Assembly (NCBI RefSeq): GCF_030541005.1
Contig: NZ_JASSVM010000009.1
Coordinates: 1-64,000, forward strand
Source of the DNA: Marinobacter sp. SS5-14b
GTDB taxonomy: Bacteria > Pseudomonadota > Gammaproteobacteria > Pseudomonadales > Oleiphilaceae
DNA: 64,000 bases
Direction of reading: 5' to 3'
The first letter of the stretch is position 1, and the number at the start of each line of letters is the position of its first letter. The translations under genes were made by a program, and so were the position numbers. The notes under the pieces are model-generated. The model made no database searches. It was not told the DNA's origin and saw nothing but the letters and a program-made list of their open reading frames with translations. Shown piece after piece: positions 7,143 through 14,183 of the stretch.

Positions 7143-8072
7143 TCAATGCTGATCGATCACTTCCATCACGCGCTCGGCCAGCTCATCAGGGCTGAATTTT
7201 GCCATAAAATCATCTGCACCCACCTTTTGAACCATGGCGCGGTTAAACACACCGCTCAATGATGTGTGCAGCATGATGAAAACATCTTTCAGGGCCGGGT
7301 CTTCCTTGATCCTGGTGACCAGGGTGTAACCATCCATTTCCGGCATTTCAACGTCGGAAATAATCAGCGACAAATGATCCCGCGCTTTGCTGCCGTCCTG
7401 AGTGATTTCCTTCAAATATTTGAGGGCCTGCTTACCGTCGTTATGAGTAACAACCTCCATCCCGATCGCGGTCAGGCAACGCTGGATCTGCCGGCGAGCA
7501 ACAGCTGAATCATCAACCACGAGCACCGGAAGATGGCCGGGGATACGCTCGGCGCTTTTTGCAACAAGCTCCTCAGTGACATCTTCCCGAAGCGGAGAAA
7601 CCTCTGAAAGAATCTTCTCCACATCAATGATTTCTATTAATTTATCTTCTATCCGCGTAACCGCTGTCAGGTAAACATCTCTGCCTGCACCCTTGGGCGG
7701 CGGCACGATGTCTTCCCAGTTCATGTTCATAATGCGATCCACGCTCGACACCAGAAAGCCCTGGGTTTTCCGGTTGTACTCGGTGATGATCACAAAGCTG
7801 GTCGCCAACTGCTCCTGAGGAATGCCAGGCAAGCCAATCGCCATGCTCAGGTCAATAATCGGGATGGTCTCGCCGCGAATGTGTGACACGCCGCGAACCA
7901 CATGGCGACTGTTCGGTATTGAGGACAGCTTCGGGCACTGTAAAACCTCTTTCACCTTGAACACGTTGATGCCGTATACCTGTTTGCTGCGCAGCCGGAA
8001 CAGCAGTAACTCAAGCCGGTTCTGACCGACCAGCTGGGTTCGCTGATTAACGCTGTCTAATACCCCTGCCAT
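7143..8072 (-). CDS. cheV: Chemotaxis coupling protein CheV
   Basis: A 309-residue hybrid of a CheW coupling domain (residues about 10-160, with YGINVFKVKEVL and VRGVSHIRGETIPIIDL) and a C-terminal response-regulator receiver. The receiver begins VLVVDDSAVARRQI, with the phosphoacceptor Asp in LIISDVEMPEMDGY. It links receptors to CheA and may buffer phosphate. The usual receiver Lys lies in FMAKFSP. Start: ATG with AGGAGT 8 nt upstream. It is divergent from flgA across a 189-bp spacer that must hold the promoters of both transcripts; no clean motif was found in it. Confidence 0.96.
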   Translation of the reverse strand: MAGVLDSVNQRTQLVGQNRLELLLFRLRSKQVYGINVFKVKEVLQCPKLSSIPNSRHVVRGVSHIRGETIPIIDLSMAIGLPGIPQEQLATSFVIITEYNRKTQGFLVSSVDRIMNMNWEDIVPPPKGAGRDVYLTAVTRIEDKLIEIIDVEKILSEVSPLREDVTEELVAKSAERIPGHLPVLVVDDSAVARRQIQRCLTAIGMEVVTHNDGKQALKYLKEITQDGSKARDHLSLIISDVEMPEMDGYTLVTRIKEDPALKDVFIMLHTSLSGVFNRAMVQKVGADDFMAKFSPDELAERVMEVIDQH

Positions 8073-8261
8073 GATGTTTCACTCCTGGCGCGCCGAAGCC
8101 GGCATCAAAATTGCTTACAATCCACAAAGCGTGGTTTTCGCGCAAGCGGGCCAAATAATTGGCAACCTGCGGTTATCAATCTTTAACGACCGCAACGCCA
8201 TTTCCTTAACCCGATTGCCATAAACATGCACTTAACAACAGCATAGGATAAAGCGACACAG

Positions 8262-8963
8262 ATGCGAATCATCTTTTTAGCCACCTTATGCCTCTTTACC
8301 AGTTTGCCAGTACTGGCCGGGGATGCAACAACGGCGAGCGATATACGACGAATTGCCGACCAGTTTCTGGAGCAATGGGCCGCCAGCCAATCCGAAACCG
8401 GTTACCGGATCGAATATAGCGTCGGGAACATTGACAGCCGACTCTCACTTGCGCCTTGCGACGGCAAACCCGCGCTCGGTTTTGCCAGCGAGCCACTGGA
8501 AACCACCACGCCGTCAGTACTGGTCACCTGCGAGGGCAAACGCCCCTGGAGGATGTATGTGACCGCCAGCGTTGAAGTATACGGCACCGCTCTTGTCGCC
8601 GCCCGCCCGTTGGCGAGAGGTGAACGCTTGTCGGGCAGCGCCGTTGCATCACGCCAGGTACAGATCAACGCCAGCCACCGGGGCGTGCTGAATGACCCTG
8701 AAGCCGTATCAGGCATGATGGTTCGCAGATCGGTGAGAACCGGCACCCTGATAACACCAGATCTGCTCGAAGCGCCCAATGCCATCGAACGGGGTGACCA
8801 TGTTATTATCGTCGCCCGCACTGGGTCCTTTTCGGTCAGCTCCAGGGGCAAGGCACTGGCCAGCGCCGGAATTGGTGAGCAGGTGATGGTGGAAAATCTC
8901 CGCTCGTCCCGCACGGTGAGAGCGACGGCAGTCGCGCCAGGCCGGGTAGAAATTCCCATGTAA
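8262..8963 (+). CDS. flgA: Flagellar P-ring assembly chaperone FlgA
   Basis: A 233-residue periplasmic protein with a Sec signal peptide (basic start, hydrophobic FLATLCLFTSLPVLA, cleavage near residue 20). The C-terminal half carries the SAF domain (ARPLARGERLSGSAV, RTGTLITPDLLEAP) that ends GRVEIPM, as FlgA proteins do. It assists assembly of the FlgI P-ring around the flagellar rod. Upstream and divergent is cheV; flgM and flgN follow. Spacing to flgM is 130 bp and contains a sigma-28 promoter, so flgM is also transcribed separately. Confidence 0.95.
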   Translation: MRIIFLATLCLFTSLPVLAGDATTASDIRRIADQFLEQWAASQSETGYRIEYSVGNIDSRLSLAPCDGKPALGFASEPLETTTPSVLVTCEGKRPWRMYVTASVEVYGTALVAARPLARGERLSGSAVASRQVQINASHRGVLNDPEAVSGMMVRRSVRTGTLITPDLLEAPNAIERGDHVIIVARTGSFSVSSRGKALASAGIGEQVMVENLRSSRTVRATAVAPGRVEIPM

Positions 8964-9006
8964 TTCTGCCCACCCCAGCCGCCGGAATTTTTTTTCCGGA
9001 TTGGAC

Positions 9007-9033
9007 TAAAGTACGGCAACACTTTGCCGATAA
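9007..9033 (+). promoter_or_regulatory. Sigma-28 (FliA) promoter of flgMN
   Basis: TAAA at 9007-9010 and GCCGATAA at 9026-9033 are separated by 15 bp, a full match to the TAAA-N15-GCCGATAA flagellar late-class consensus. The flgM ATG is 60 bp downstream. FliA therefore drives synthesis of its own inhibitor, the usual feedback of flagellar class 3 control. Confidence 0.92.
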
Positions 9034-9093
9034 GTAGACATAAACCCGAATCCGCCACACCTTCAGTGTGGCCCCAGGCAAGCAGGTAACCTT

Positions 9094-9420
9094 ATGTCAG
9101 TTGACTTAAATGGAATTGGCCCAGGCCAGGTCAACACCACCAGAACCACGGCCGATAAATCAACCGGCAGCCAGAGTACGCCTTCGACTGCCGGCGAGCA
9201 GGCAAAGGCCCAGAGCCCTGCTGCTCGCGGTGAAAGCGTCAGCCTCAGCAACCAGGCCAAAAACCTGAAGCAGCTGGAACAGAAACTTGGCGACTACCCT
9301 GAAATGGATGACGATCGCATTGCGCAGATTCGCTCTGCACTTGAAAGTGGCACCTACAAGATTGATGCAGAGAAACTGGCCCAGAAAATGCTTGAGATGG
9401 ATAACAGCATTTTTGGGTGA
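9094..9420 (+). CDS. flgM: Anti-sigma-28 factor FlgM
   Basis: A 108-residue, low-complexity, probably disordered protein rich in Thr, Ser, Gln and Ala up to residue 45. The conserved C-terminal FliA-binding region follows (VSLSNQAKNL, DDDRIAQIRSALESGTY, AEKLAQKMLEMD). It holds sigma-28 inactive until it is exported through the finished hook. A FliA promoter lies directly upstream and flgN starts 7 nt after its stop, so the two form one transcript. Its length is normal for the family. Confidence 0.97.
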   Translation: MSVDLNGIGPGQVNTTRTTADKSTGSQSTPSTAGEQAKAQSPAARGESVSLSNQAKNLKQLEQKLGDYPEMDDDRIAQIRSALESGTYKIDAEKLAQKMLEMDNSIFG

Positions 9421-9427
9421 GTAAGAC

Positions 9428-9898
9428 ATGGCCGCAATCGATGAGTTGAAGACCCTGCTTTCAGAAGACATCCGCCAGCTTGAAACACTGGCGGAGCTTC
9501 TCCACCGGGAAAAACAGGTATTGTCATCTCAGGATGTCAAACCCCTCCAGATTATCACCGAACAAAAGAACCACGTTCTGAGTGACATTCGCGAGCGTGC
9601 GCGGCAGAAAATCCGCCTCCTGGTCAGTATGGGCTACCGCCCGGATAGCGGCGAGCCGTCGCGCTTTATCCGTGCTGGCGGCATGGACGACCTGTACCAA
9701 CTCTGGAAAACCGCCGATCAGAAACTCCGTGAGTGTCAGTCCGCCAACCAGAATAATGGTCGCGTCGTCGGGCACCTGCAAAAGAGGCTGACCCGGATAA
9801 CAGACATCTTCCGCGGTGCCTCGGCACAGCAGAAGCTTTACGGCGCCCAGGGCCAGCAAACCAGCGTATCCAGCAGAACCATTCTCGCGAGCGCCTGA
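9428..9898 (+). CDS. flgN: Flagellar export chaperone FlgN
   Basis: A 156-residue, mostly alpha-helical cytoplasmic protein with the FlgN pattern LETLAELLHREKQVLSSQD in the first helix and the C-terminal GASAQQKLYGAQGQQ. FlgN binds the hook-filament junction proteins FlgK and FlgL, delivers them to the export gate and influences FlgM translation. It is cotranscribed with flgM and closed by a strong bidirectional terminator 20 bp after the stop. The hook-associated partners are not in this window. Confidence 0.95.
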   Translation: MAAIDELKTLLSEDIRQLETLAELLHREKQVLSSQDVKPLQIITEQKNHVLSDIRERARQKIRLLVSMGYRPDSGEPSRFIRAGGMDDLYQLWKTADQKLRECQSANQNNGRVVGHLQKRLTRITDIFRGASAQQKLYGAQGQQTSVSSRTILASA

Positions 9899-9918
9899 CA
9901 CCCGCTCCGAAATCAAAA

Positions 9919-9948
9919 ATGCCCGGCATTCTGTGCCGGGCATTTTTT
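9919..9948. terminator. Bidirectional rho-independent terminator between flgN and the MshEN gene
   Basis: ATGCCCGGCA (9919-9928) pairs with TGCCGGGCAT (9934-9943). It is followed by a T run on the plus strand and preceded by A bases that give a T run on the minus strand. It separates convergent genes. Confidence 0.9.
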
Positions 9949-9963
9949 GGTTAGAGCAATCGT

Positions 9964-10719
9964 TCAGCGAGTGTAGATCGTCATCTGGGAATCCGGATGG
10001 AAGCGGATATTCTGGATGCTGATATTACCCATGGACGGCGTTTGACCACCCATCACTCGGATATTATCCATGCGAATTTCCTCGATTCGCTCCGGCATAG
10101 CCAGGCGAAGCGCGCCGTCGTCACGAATCGAATATCGCGCCTCCCCTTCACGGTAATGTACCCCGGTAATGCTGAGATCCGAATCCAGAAAGCTGAGAAC
10201 CGGAACAAAAACGTTGGCGGCGAGGCGAATGCCTTCTACGGCATCCAGACCGGCGGTATCCGGGTCAGTTATATCACCCGCTTCTGCCCGCTCCGGCATG
10301 GATGCCACCGTGCTGATACGGTCGAGAAGATTAACGCCACTCTGAGCCGATACGTTGGACATTTCATCTTCCGACAGCGGCGCAAAACCACTGGACTCAT
10401 ACAACTGGCCGGCTTCCGCGGTGGCCGCAGAATCGGTCGAAGTATTGCTTGTCGCCGCGAAAGACACCAACGGCTGGAACGGCAATGCCACCACAGCAAC
10501 CAGTGCAGCCGCATTACGATAACGGGACTGATGCTTGAGCACTCGGTGCAGTTCTTTCTCGGTAATCCATCCTGCGGAAACCAATACCTCACCGAGCCGC
10601 AGCCCCGAAGAGCGCTGCGCATGCAGAGCTTCTTCCAGTTGGCCCTCAGAAAGATAGCCACGGTTAATCAGCAGCCGGCCAAGGCGTGACTTCTCTTCAA
10701 ATCCTTGATGGACTTTCAC
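9964..10719 (-). CDS. Predicted membrane protein with N-terminal c-di-GMP-binding MshEN domain
   Basis: The 251 residues fall into three parts. Residues 10-64 hold two copies of the MshEN signature (RLGxxLIxxG-L-xxxxLxxxLxxQ): Arg12, Leu13, Gly14, Gly21, Leu28, Leu32, Gln35, then Arg41, Leu42, Gly43, Gly50, Leu57, Leu61, Gln64. In MshE-type ATPases this tandem motif binds cyclic di-GMP. Residues 69-89 are one hydrophobic segment after a basic stretch, so the rest should be outside the cytoplasm. Residues 110-130 (LSEDEMSNVSAQSGVNLLD) resemble the start of FilA/DUF6160-like surface proteins. There is no ATPase domain. Start: GTG at 10719, chosen for AGGAGAGG 4 nt upstream; the frame extends 36 bp further without a better site. 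It is monocistronic, next to flagellar genes. I infer a c-di-GMP-responsive surface or envelope protein. Confidence 0.72.
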   Translation of the reverse strand: MKVHQGFEEKSRLGRLLINRGYLSEGQLEEALHAQRSSGLRLGEVLVSAGWITEKELHRVLKHQSRYRNAAALVAVVALPFQPLVSFAATSNTSTDSAATAEAGQLYESSGFAPLSEDEMSNVSAQSGVNLLDRISTVASMPERAEAGDITDPDTAGLDAVEGIRLAANVFVPVLSFLDSDLSITGVHYREGEARYSIRDDGALRLAMPERIEEIRMDNIRVMGGQTPSMGNISIQNIRFHPDSQMTIYTR

Positions 10720-10936
10720 TAGACCTCTCCTGTGTTCACAATGAACACCGCACAACTCAGCTCGGTATTTCGGTTTATCCGTTCAATATAGCCCAAGACT
10801 AGCCGAGTGCTGCCCCACATGCTGTTTGTATTTGCTCTTATCGGGGTAAGGATCTGTTAAGATCGTGCACTGTTTTGTAGCTAACCTGATTATGTCAGGA
10901 ATTCAGACACTGATTAAAACAGCGAGCACCATTGAA

Positions 10937-11542
10937 ATGACAAATTCCGTGAAAATCCCCCCGTTTGTGATGTCTGTCGCGTTTATCGTCATGTCCATCC
11001 TGTTCCTGTCTGGTCAAGCCCAGGCAGAGACCAACAGTGAACTGCCGAAAGTGCGCTTTGTAACGTCGGAAGGCGCTTTCGAGCTTCAACTTCGACCAGA
11101 CGTCGCCCCCGAAACTGTGGAAAATTTCCTGGGCTACGTTGAAGACGGCTTTTATGACGCCACCATTTTCCACCGTGTTATTTCGGGTTTCATGATACAG
11201 GGCGGCGGGTTTACAGCCGACATGGCTCAAAAGCCGACCAACGCACCTATCAAGAATGAAGGCAGCCAAACCCTGCCCAACCTGCGCGGCACCATTGCCA
11301 TGGCCCGCACCAGCAATCCGGATTCAGCAACCTCACAGTTCTTCATCAATGTTGCCGACAATGACTTTCTCAACGCCGGTGTGCGTGGTGCGGGTTATGC
11401 GGTGTTCGGCAAGGTCACCGATGGCATGGGCGTTGTAGACCGAATCGCATCTGTCGAAACCGGTCGCAAACGTGGCATGGCAGACGTACCGGTTAAACCG
11501 GTAGTGATCGAAAGCGTTACAATGCTGAGCGCCGAAGACTGA
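10937..11542 (+). CDS. ppiA: Periplasmic peptidyl-prolyl cis-trans isomerase, cyclophilin type
   Basis: A 201-residue cyclophilin with a Sec signal peptide (hydrophobic [16 protein letters not shown], cleavage after AQA near residue 30), so it acts in the periplasm. Catalytic-core motifs are [34 protein letters not shown] and [15 protein letters not shown]. The ATG at 10937 was preferred because it gives a proper signal peptide; an upstream ATG at 10892 would add 15 residues. The ribosome binding site is weak for either. It is 5 bp upstream of mnmC and probably cotranscribed. The gene symbol follows the closest well-known relative. Confidence 0.9.
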   Translation: MTNSVKIPPFVMSVAFIVMSILFLSGQAQAETNSELPKVRFVTSEGAFELQLRPDVAPETVENFLGYVEDGFYDATIFHRVISGFMIQGGGFTADMAQKPTNAPIKNEGSQTLPNLRGTIAMARTSNPDSATSQFFINVADNDFLNAGVRGAGYAVFGKVTDGMGVVDRIASVETGRKRGMADVPVKPVVIESVTMLSAED

Positions 11543-11547
11543 TCACT

Positions 11548-13425
11548 ATGGACCAGCGTGTGAACCCGCCGGCCACAGAGCCGGCGGATTTAATCTGGCG
11601 GGAGGGTGTTCCTGAGTCGGCGCGTTTCGGCGACGTGTACTTCAATCGTGAAAACGGGCTGTCTGAATCCCGGTACGTGTTCCTCGAGCCAAACAATCTG
11701 CCAGACCGGTTCACCAACCTGCACAGCAACGAGCATTTCGTCATTGCAGAAACCGGCTTCGGAACCGGCCTGAATTTTCTTGTCACCTGGTCTGCATGGC
11801 GGAAGTGTCGACCGGAAAATAGCAGCATTCTGCACTTTGTGTCGGTTGAACGCTTTCCACTGCCCCAGGAAGATCTGCGTAAGGCGTTCGAACTTTGGCC
11901 GGAGCTGGCCTCACTGGCCGATGAACTGCTCACACAGTACCCCCACCTGATAAAAGGGACCCACCGCCTGGTATTCGACGGCGGCCGGGTTCGCCTCACC
12001 CTGAGCTTCGGCGATCTGCTCAGCGCCCTGAGCAACCACTCCTTCCAGGCCGACGCCTGGTACCTGGATGGCTTTGACCCCTCGCTCAACCCGGAGATGT
12101 GGACTGATGACGCCATTAAACGGGTCAGAGAACACAGCAAGCCCGGCACCACTCTCGCCACGTTTACGGCGGTTAGCCGAATCCGGAAGGCTCTGGAAAC
12201 AAACGGTTTCTCCGTACAAAAACGGCCCGGTTTTGGCCGCAAACGGGAAATGCTGACGGCGAACATAAGCTCTGGTGCCCACACATTGGAAGTTCCGGCT
12301 GTTGAGAGGGTTACTATTATCGGAGCCGGAATTGCCGGCTCTCTGCTGGCACGCAATCTTGCCGAACGTGGCATTCCGGTGCTGCTGATTGACCAGGCGA
12401 GCGCCCCTGGCGCAGCAGCGTCCGGCAACCCCCAGGGTGCGCTCTACGCCAAACTTGGCATCGAATACAACGCTCAGGCCGAACTGGCCGCAACCGCACT
12501 GAGCTTCAGCCAACGCTACTACCGGCCATGGCAGTCCGACTTCTGGCATCCTACCGGCCTGCTTCAGCTGGCCACCACGGATCAGGAAGTGGCTCGACAA
12601 CAACGGTTTTGTCAGCGTAACCGGTACCCCGAAGCCTTTCTGACTCCCGTCGATGCCCGGAAGGCGTCGGCCCTGGCCGGCATCGAGATTAAGGCACCCG
12701 GGCTGTGGTTTCCCGGTTCCGGCTGGCTGGAGCCATCCAAAGCCTGTCAGACGCTGGCCGACCACCCGCTGATTGACGCCCACTTTAACGTCAGCGTTGC
12801 CCTTGTTGAGCCTGACGACGGGCTCTGGCGCATTCACGACAGTCGCGGCGGCACCCATACCACGAGCCGCCTTGTTATTGCCTGTGGCCACAACACCGCC
12901 GAGGTAGCCCCCGTTACCGGCGAATTACGCCTGAAGCCTATCCGGGGCCAAATTACCTGCCTGCCGGAATCGGGCCTGAACCTGCCAGACACCGTTATCT
13001 GCGGGTCCAAATACCTGAACCCCGCCAGCAACGGGCAAGCGGTCATCGGCGCTACCTTCGACCTGAAAAGCGACAATCCTCTGCCCACGCCCGAAGGCCA
13101 TCAAGAGAATCTGGACGAACTGTTCCGGATGCTGCCCTCGCTCAGTTCCGACAGGGCGCCGGAACCAGACTCCATGGCTGGCCGGGTTGCCTTTCGCTGC
13201 ACCACACACGACTATCAACCGGTGTCGGGACCACTGCATACGCCAGCAGGCGACGAGGTAAAGGGCGTCTTCCTGTTTACTGGCCTGGGCAGCAAGGGCC
13301 TGGTTTGGGCTCCACTACTCGCGGAGTTCCTTGCCGACCAGATCACCGGCCAGCCGGCCTGTTTGCCCGACTACCTGGCCCGACGCGTCGAAACGCGACG
13401 CCTGTACCGGAAGACTGATGCATGA
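11548..13425 (+). CDS. mnmC: Bifunctional tRNA mnm5s2U34 biosynthesis enzyme MnmC
   Basis: A 625-residue two-domain cytoplasmic enzyme that finishes the wobble-uridine modification of tRNAs for Lys, Glu and Gln. Residues 1-240 are the SAM-dependent methyltransferase (ETGFGTGLNFL binding loop, WYLDGFDPSLNPEMW). Residues from about 250 on are the FAD-dependent oxidoreductase (IIGAGIAGSLLARNLAERG dinucleotide fold, PLIDAHFN region, and a C-terminal GLGSKGLVWAPLLAE). Both halves are intact and the length matches the fused form found in gammaproteobacteria. It follows ppiA closely. The partner enzymes MnmE and MnmG are not in this window. Confidence 0.96.
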   Translation: MDQRVNPPATEPADLIWREGVPESARFGDVYFNRENGLSESRYVFLEPNNLPDRFTNLHSNEHFVIAETGFGTGLNFLVTWSAWRKCRPENSSILHFVSVERFPLPQEDLRKAFELWPELASLADELLTQYPHLIKGTHRLVFDGGRVRLTLSFGDLLSALSNHSFQADAWYLDGFDPSLNPEMWTDDAIKRVREHSKPGTTLATFTAVSRIRKALETNGFSVQKRPGFGRKREMLTANISSGAHTLEVPAVERVTIIGAGIAGSLLARNLAERGIPVLLIDQASAPGAAASGNPQGALYAKLGIEYNAQAELAATALSFSQRYYRPWQSDFWHPTGLLQLATTDQEVARQQRFCQRNRYPEAFLTPVDARKASALAGIEIKAPGLWFPGSGWLEPSKACQTLADHPLIDAHFNVSVALVEPDDGLWRIHDSRGGTHTTSRLVIACGHNTAEVAPVTGELRLKPIRGQITCLPESGLNLPDTVICGSKYLNPASNGQAVIGATFDLKSDNPLPTPEGHQENLDELFRMLPSLSSDRAPEPDSMAGRVAFRCTTHDYQPVSGPLHTPAGDEVKGVFLFTGLGSKGLVWAPLLAEFLADQITGQPACLPDYLARRVETRRLYRKTDA

Positions 13426-13524
13426 TGGCAATAAACTCTCTCTGAAGTTATTGGCTATTCGGCCGATAACTCGTTTATGTGAGGCCTCGCAGCGAATGCG
13501 AAGGTCCGTTTCAAGGGGTGTTCC

Positions 13525-14157
13525 ATGTCAATTCACGTCAGCGAGCCGGGGCGACCGGTAGGTACGCGGCTGCCGGAGATTTTCCGAAACCGACGGGTGG
13601 GTGATGTAACGGAGCTGACAGAATCCAGCGCCATCTCAACAGATCACAGTGAAGCAACCGACGCCGAATTCCAGCAAGCCGCTAACAGTGGCAGGTACCG
13701 TGCTTTGCAGGAGTATGGTGCAGCCGGGGCTGGGGAACGCAGGGAAGAAAGGGTGTATTTGCCGGTTTCGGAAATCTGCTCGCCGGCCCAGTATTCCGTA
13801 CCGGCTTACGTAACGATGAGCCAGGCCCTGTCGGCCATGGAAGACAACGGCGTACATCACCTCGTGGTGTTATCAGACGACAACGTAGCCGGGCTAATCG
13901 ATCTGCGATGGCTTTTAACCTGGGTGCACGAGCACTCCGCTGAAGCTGACAGCCAGAGCCTTATGCACGTTGAACTGCCGGCGTTCCTGACCGCTTCGCC
14001 GGAAACAGACGCTCATCAACTTGCACGATTAATGCTCGCACACCGCCTGAACGCGGCGCTTGTTGTCGACGGCCGCGGCAAGCCGACGGGTATCGTGACC
14101 AGCACGGATTACCTCAAGCTGTATGCCAACGCCAGCCGGCACGAAGGATCGGTTTAG
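13525..14157 (+). CDS. CBS-domain-pair protein
   Basis: A 210-residue soluble protein. Residues 75-205 form two CBS motifs: VSEICSPAQYSVPAYVTMSQ to LSDDNVAGLIDLRWLLTW, and then ELPAFLTASPETDAHQLARL to DGRGKPTGIVTSTDYLKLY. Such a pair normally binds adenine nucleotides and senses energy state. The first 75 residues are polar with no recognisable domain. Start: ATG at 13525 with AAGGGG 6 nt upstream. It has no partner domain or obvious operon mate, so its target is unknown. It converges on the lipoprotein gene 26 bp away, without a clear terminator. Confidence 0.85.
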   Translation: MSIHVSEPGRPVGTRLPEIFRNRRVGDVTELTESSAISTDHSEATDAEFQQAANSGRYRALQEYGAAGAGERREERVYLPVSEICSPAQYSVPAYVTMSQALSAMEDNGVHHLVVLSDDNVAGLIDLRWLLTWVHEHSAEADSQSLMHVELPAFLTASPETDAHQLARLMLAHRLNAALVVDGRGKPTGIVTSTDYLKLYANASRHEGSV

Positions 14158-14183
14158 ACCCGGCCCTTCGTGCACCCCGGCTG

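Noticed and set aside
8155-8190. Possible sigma-54 site (TTGGCA...) upstream of flgA
   Set aside because: The GG and GC elements are not separated by 10 bp, so the invariant spacing of sigma-54 promoters fails.
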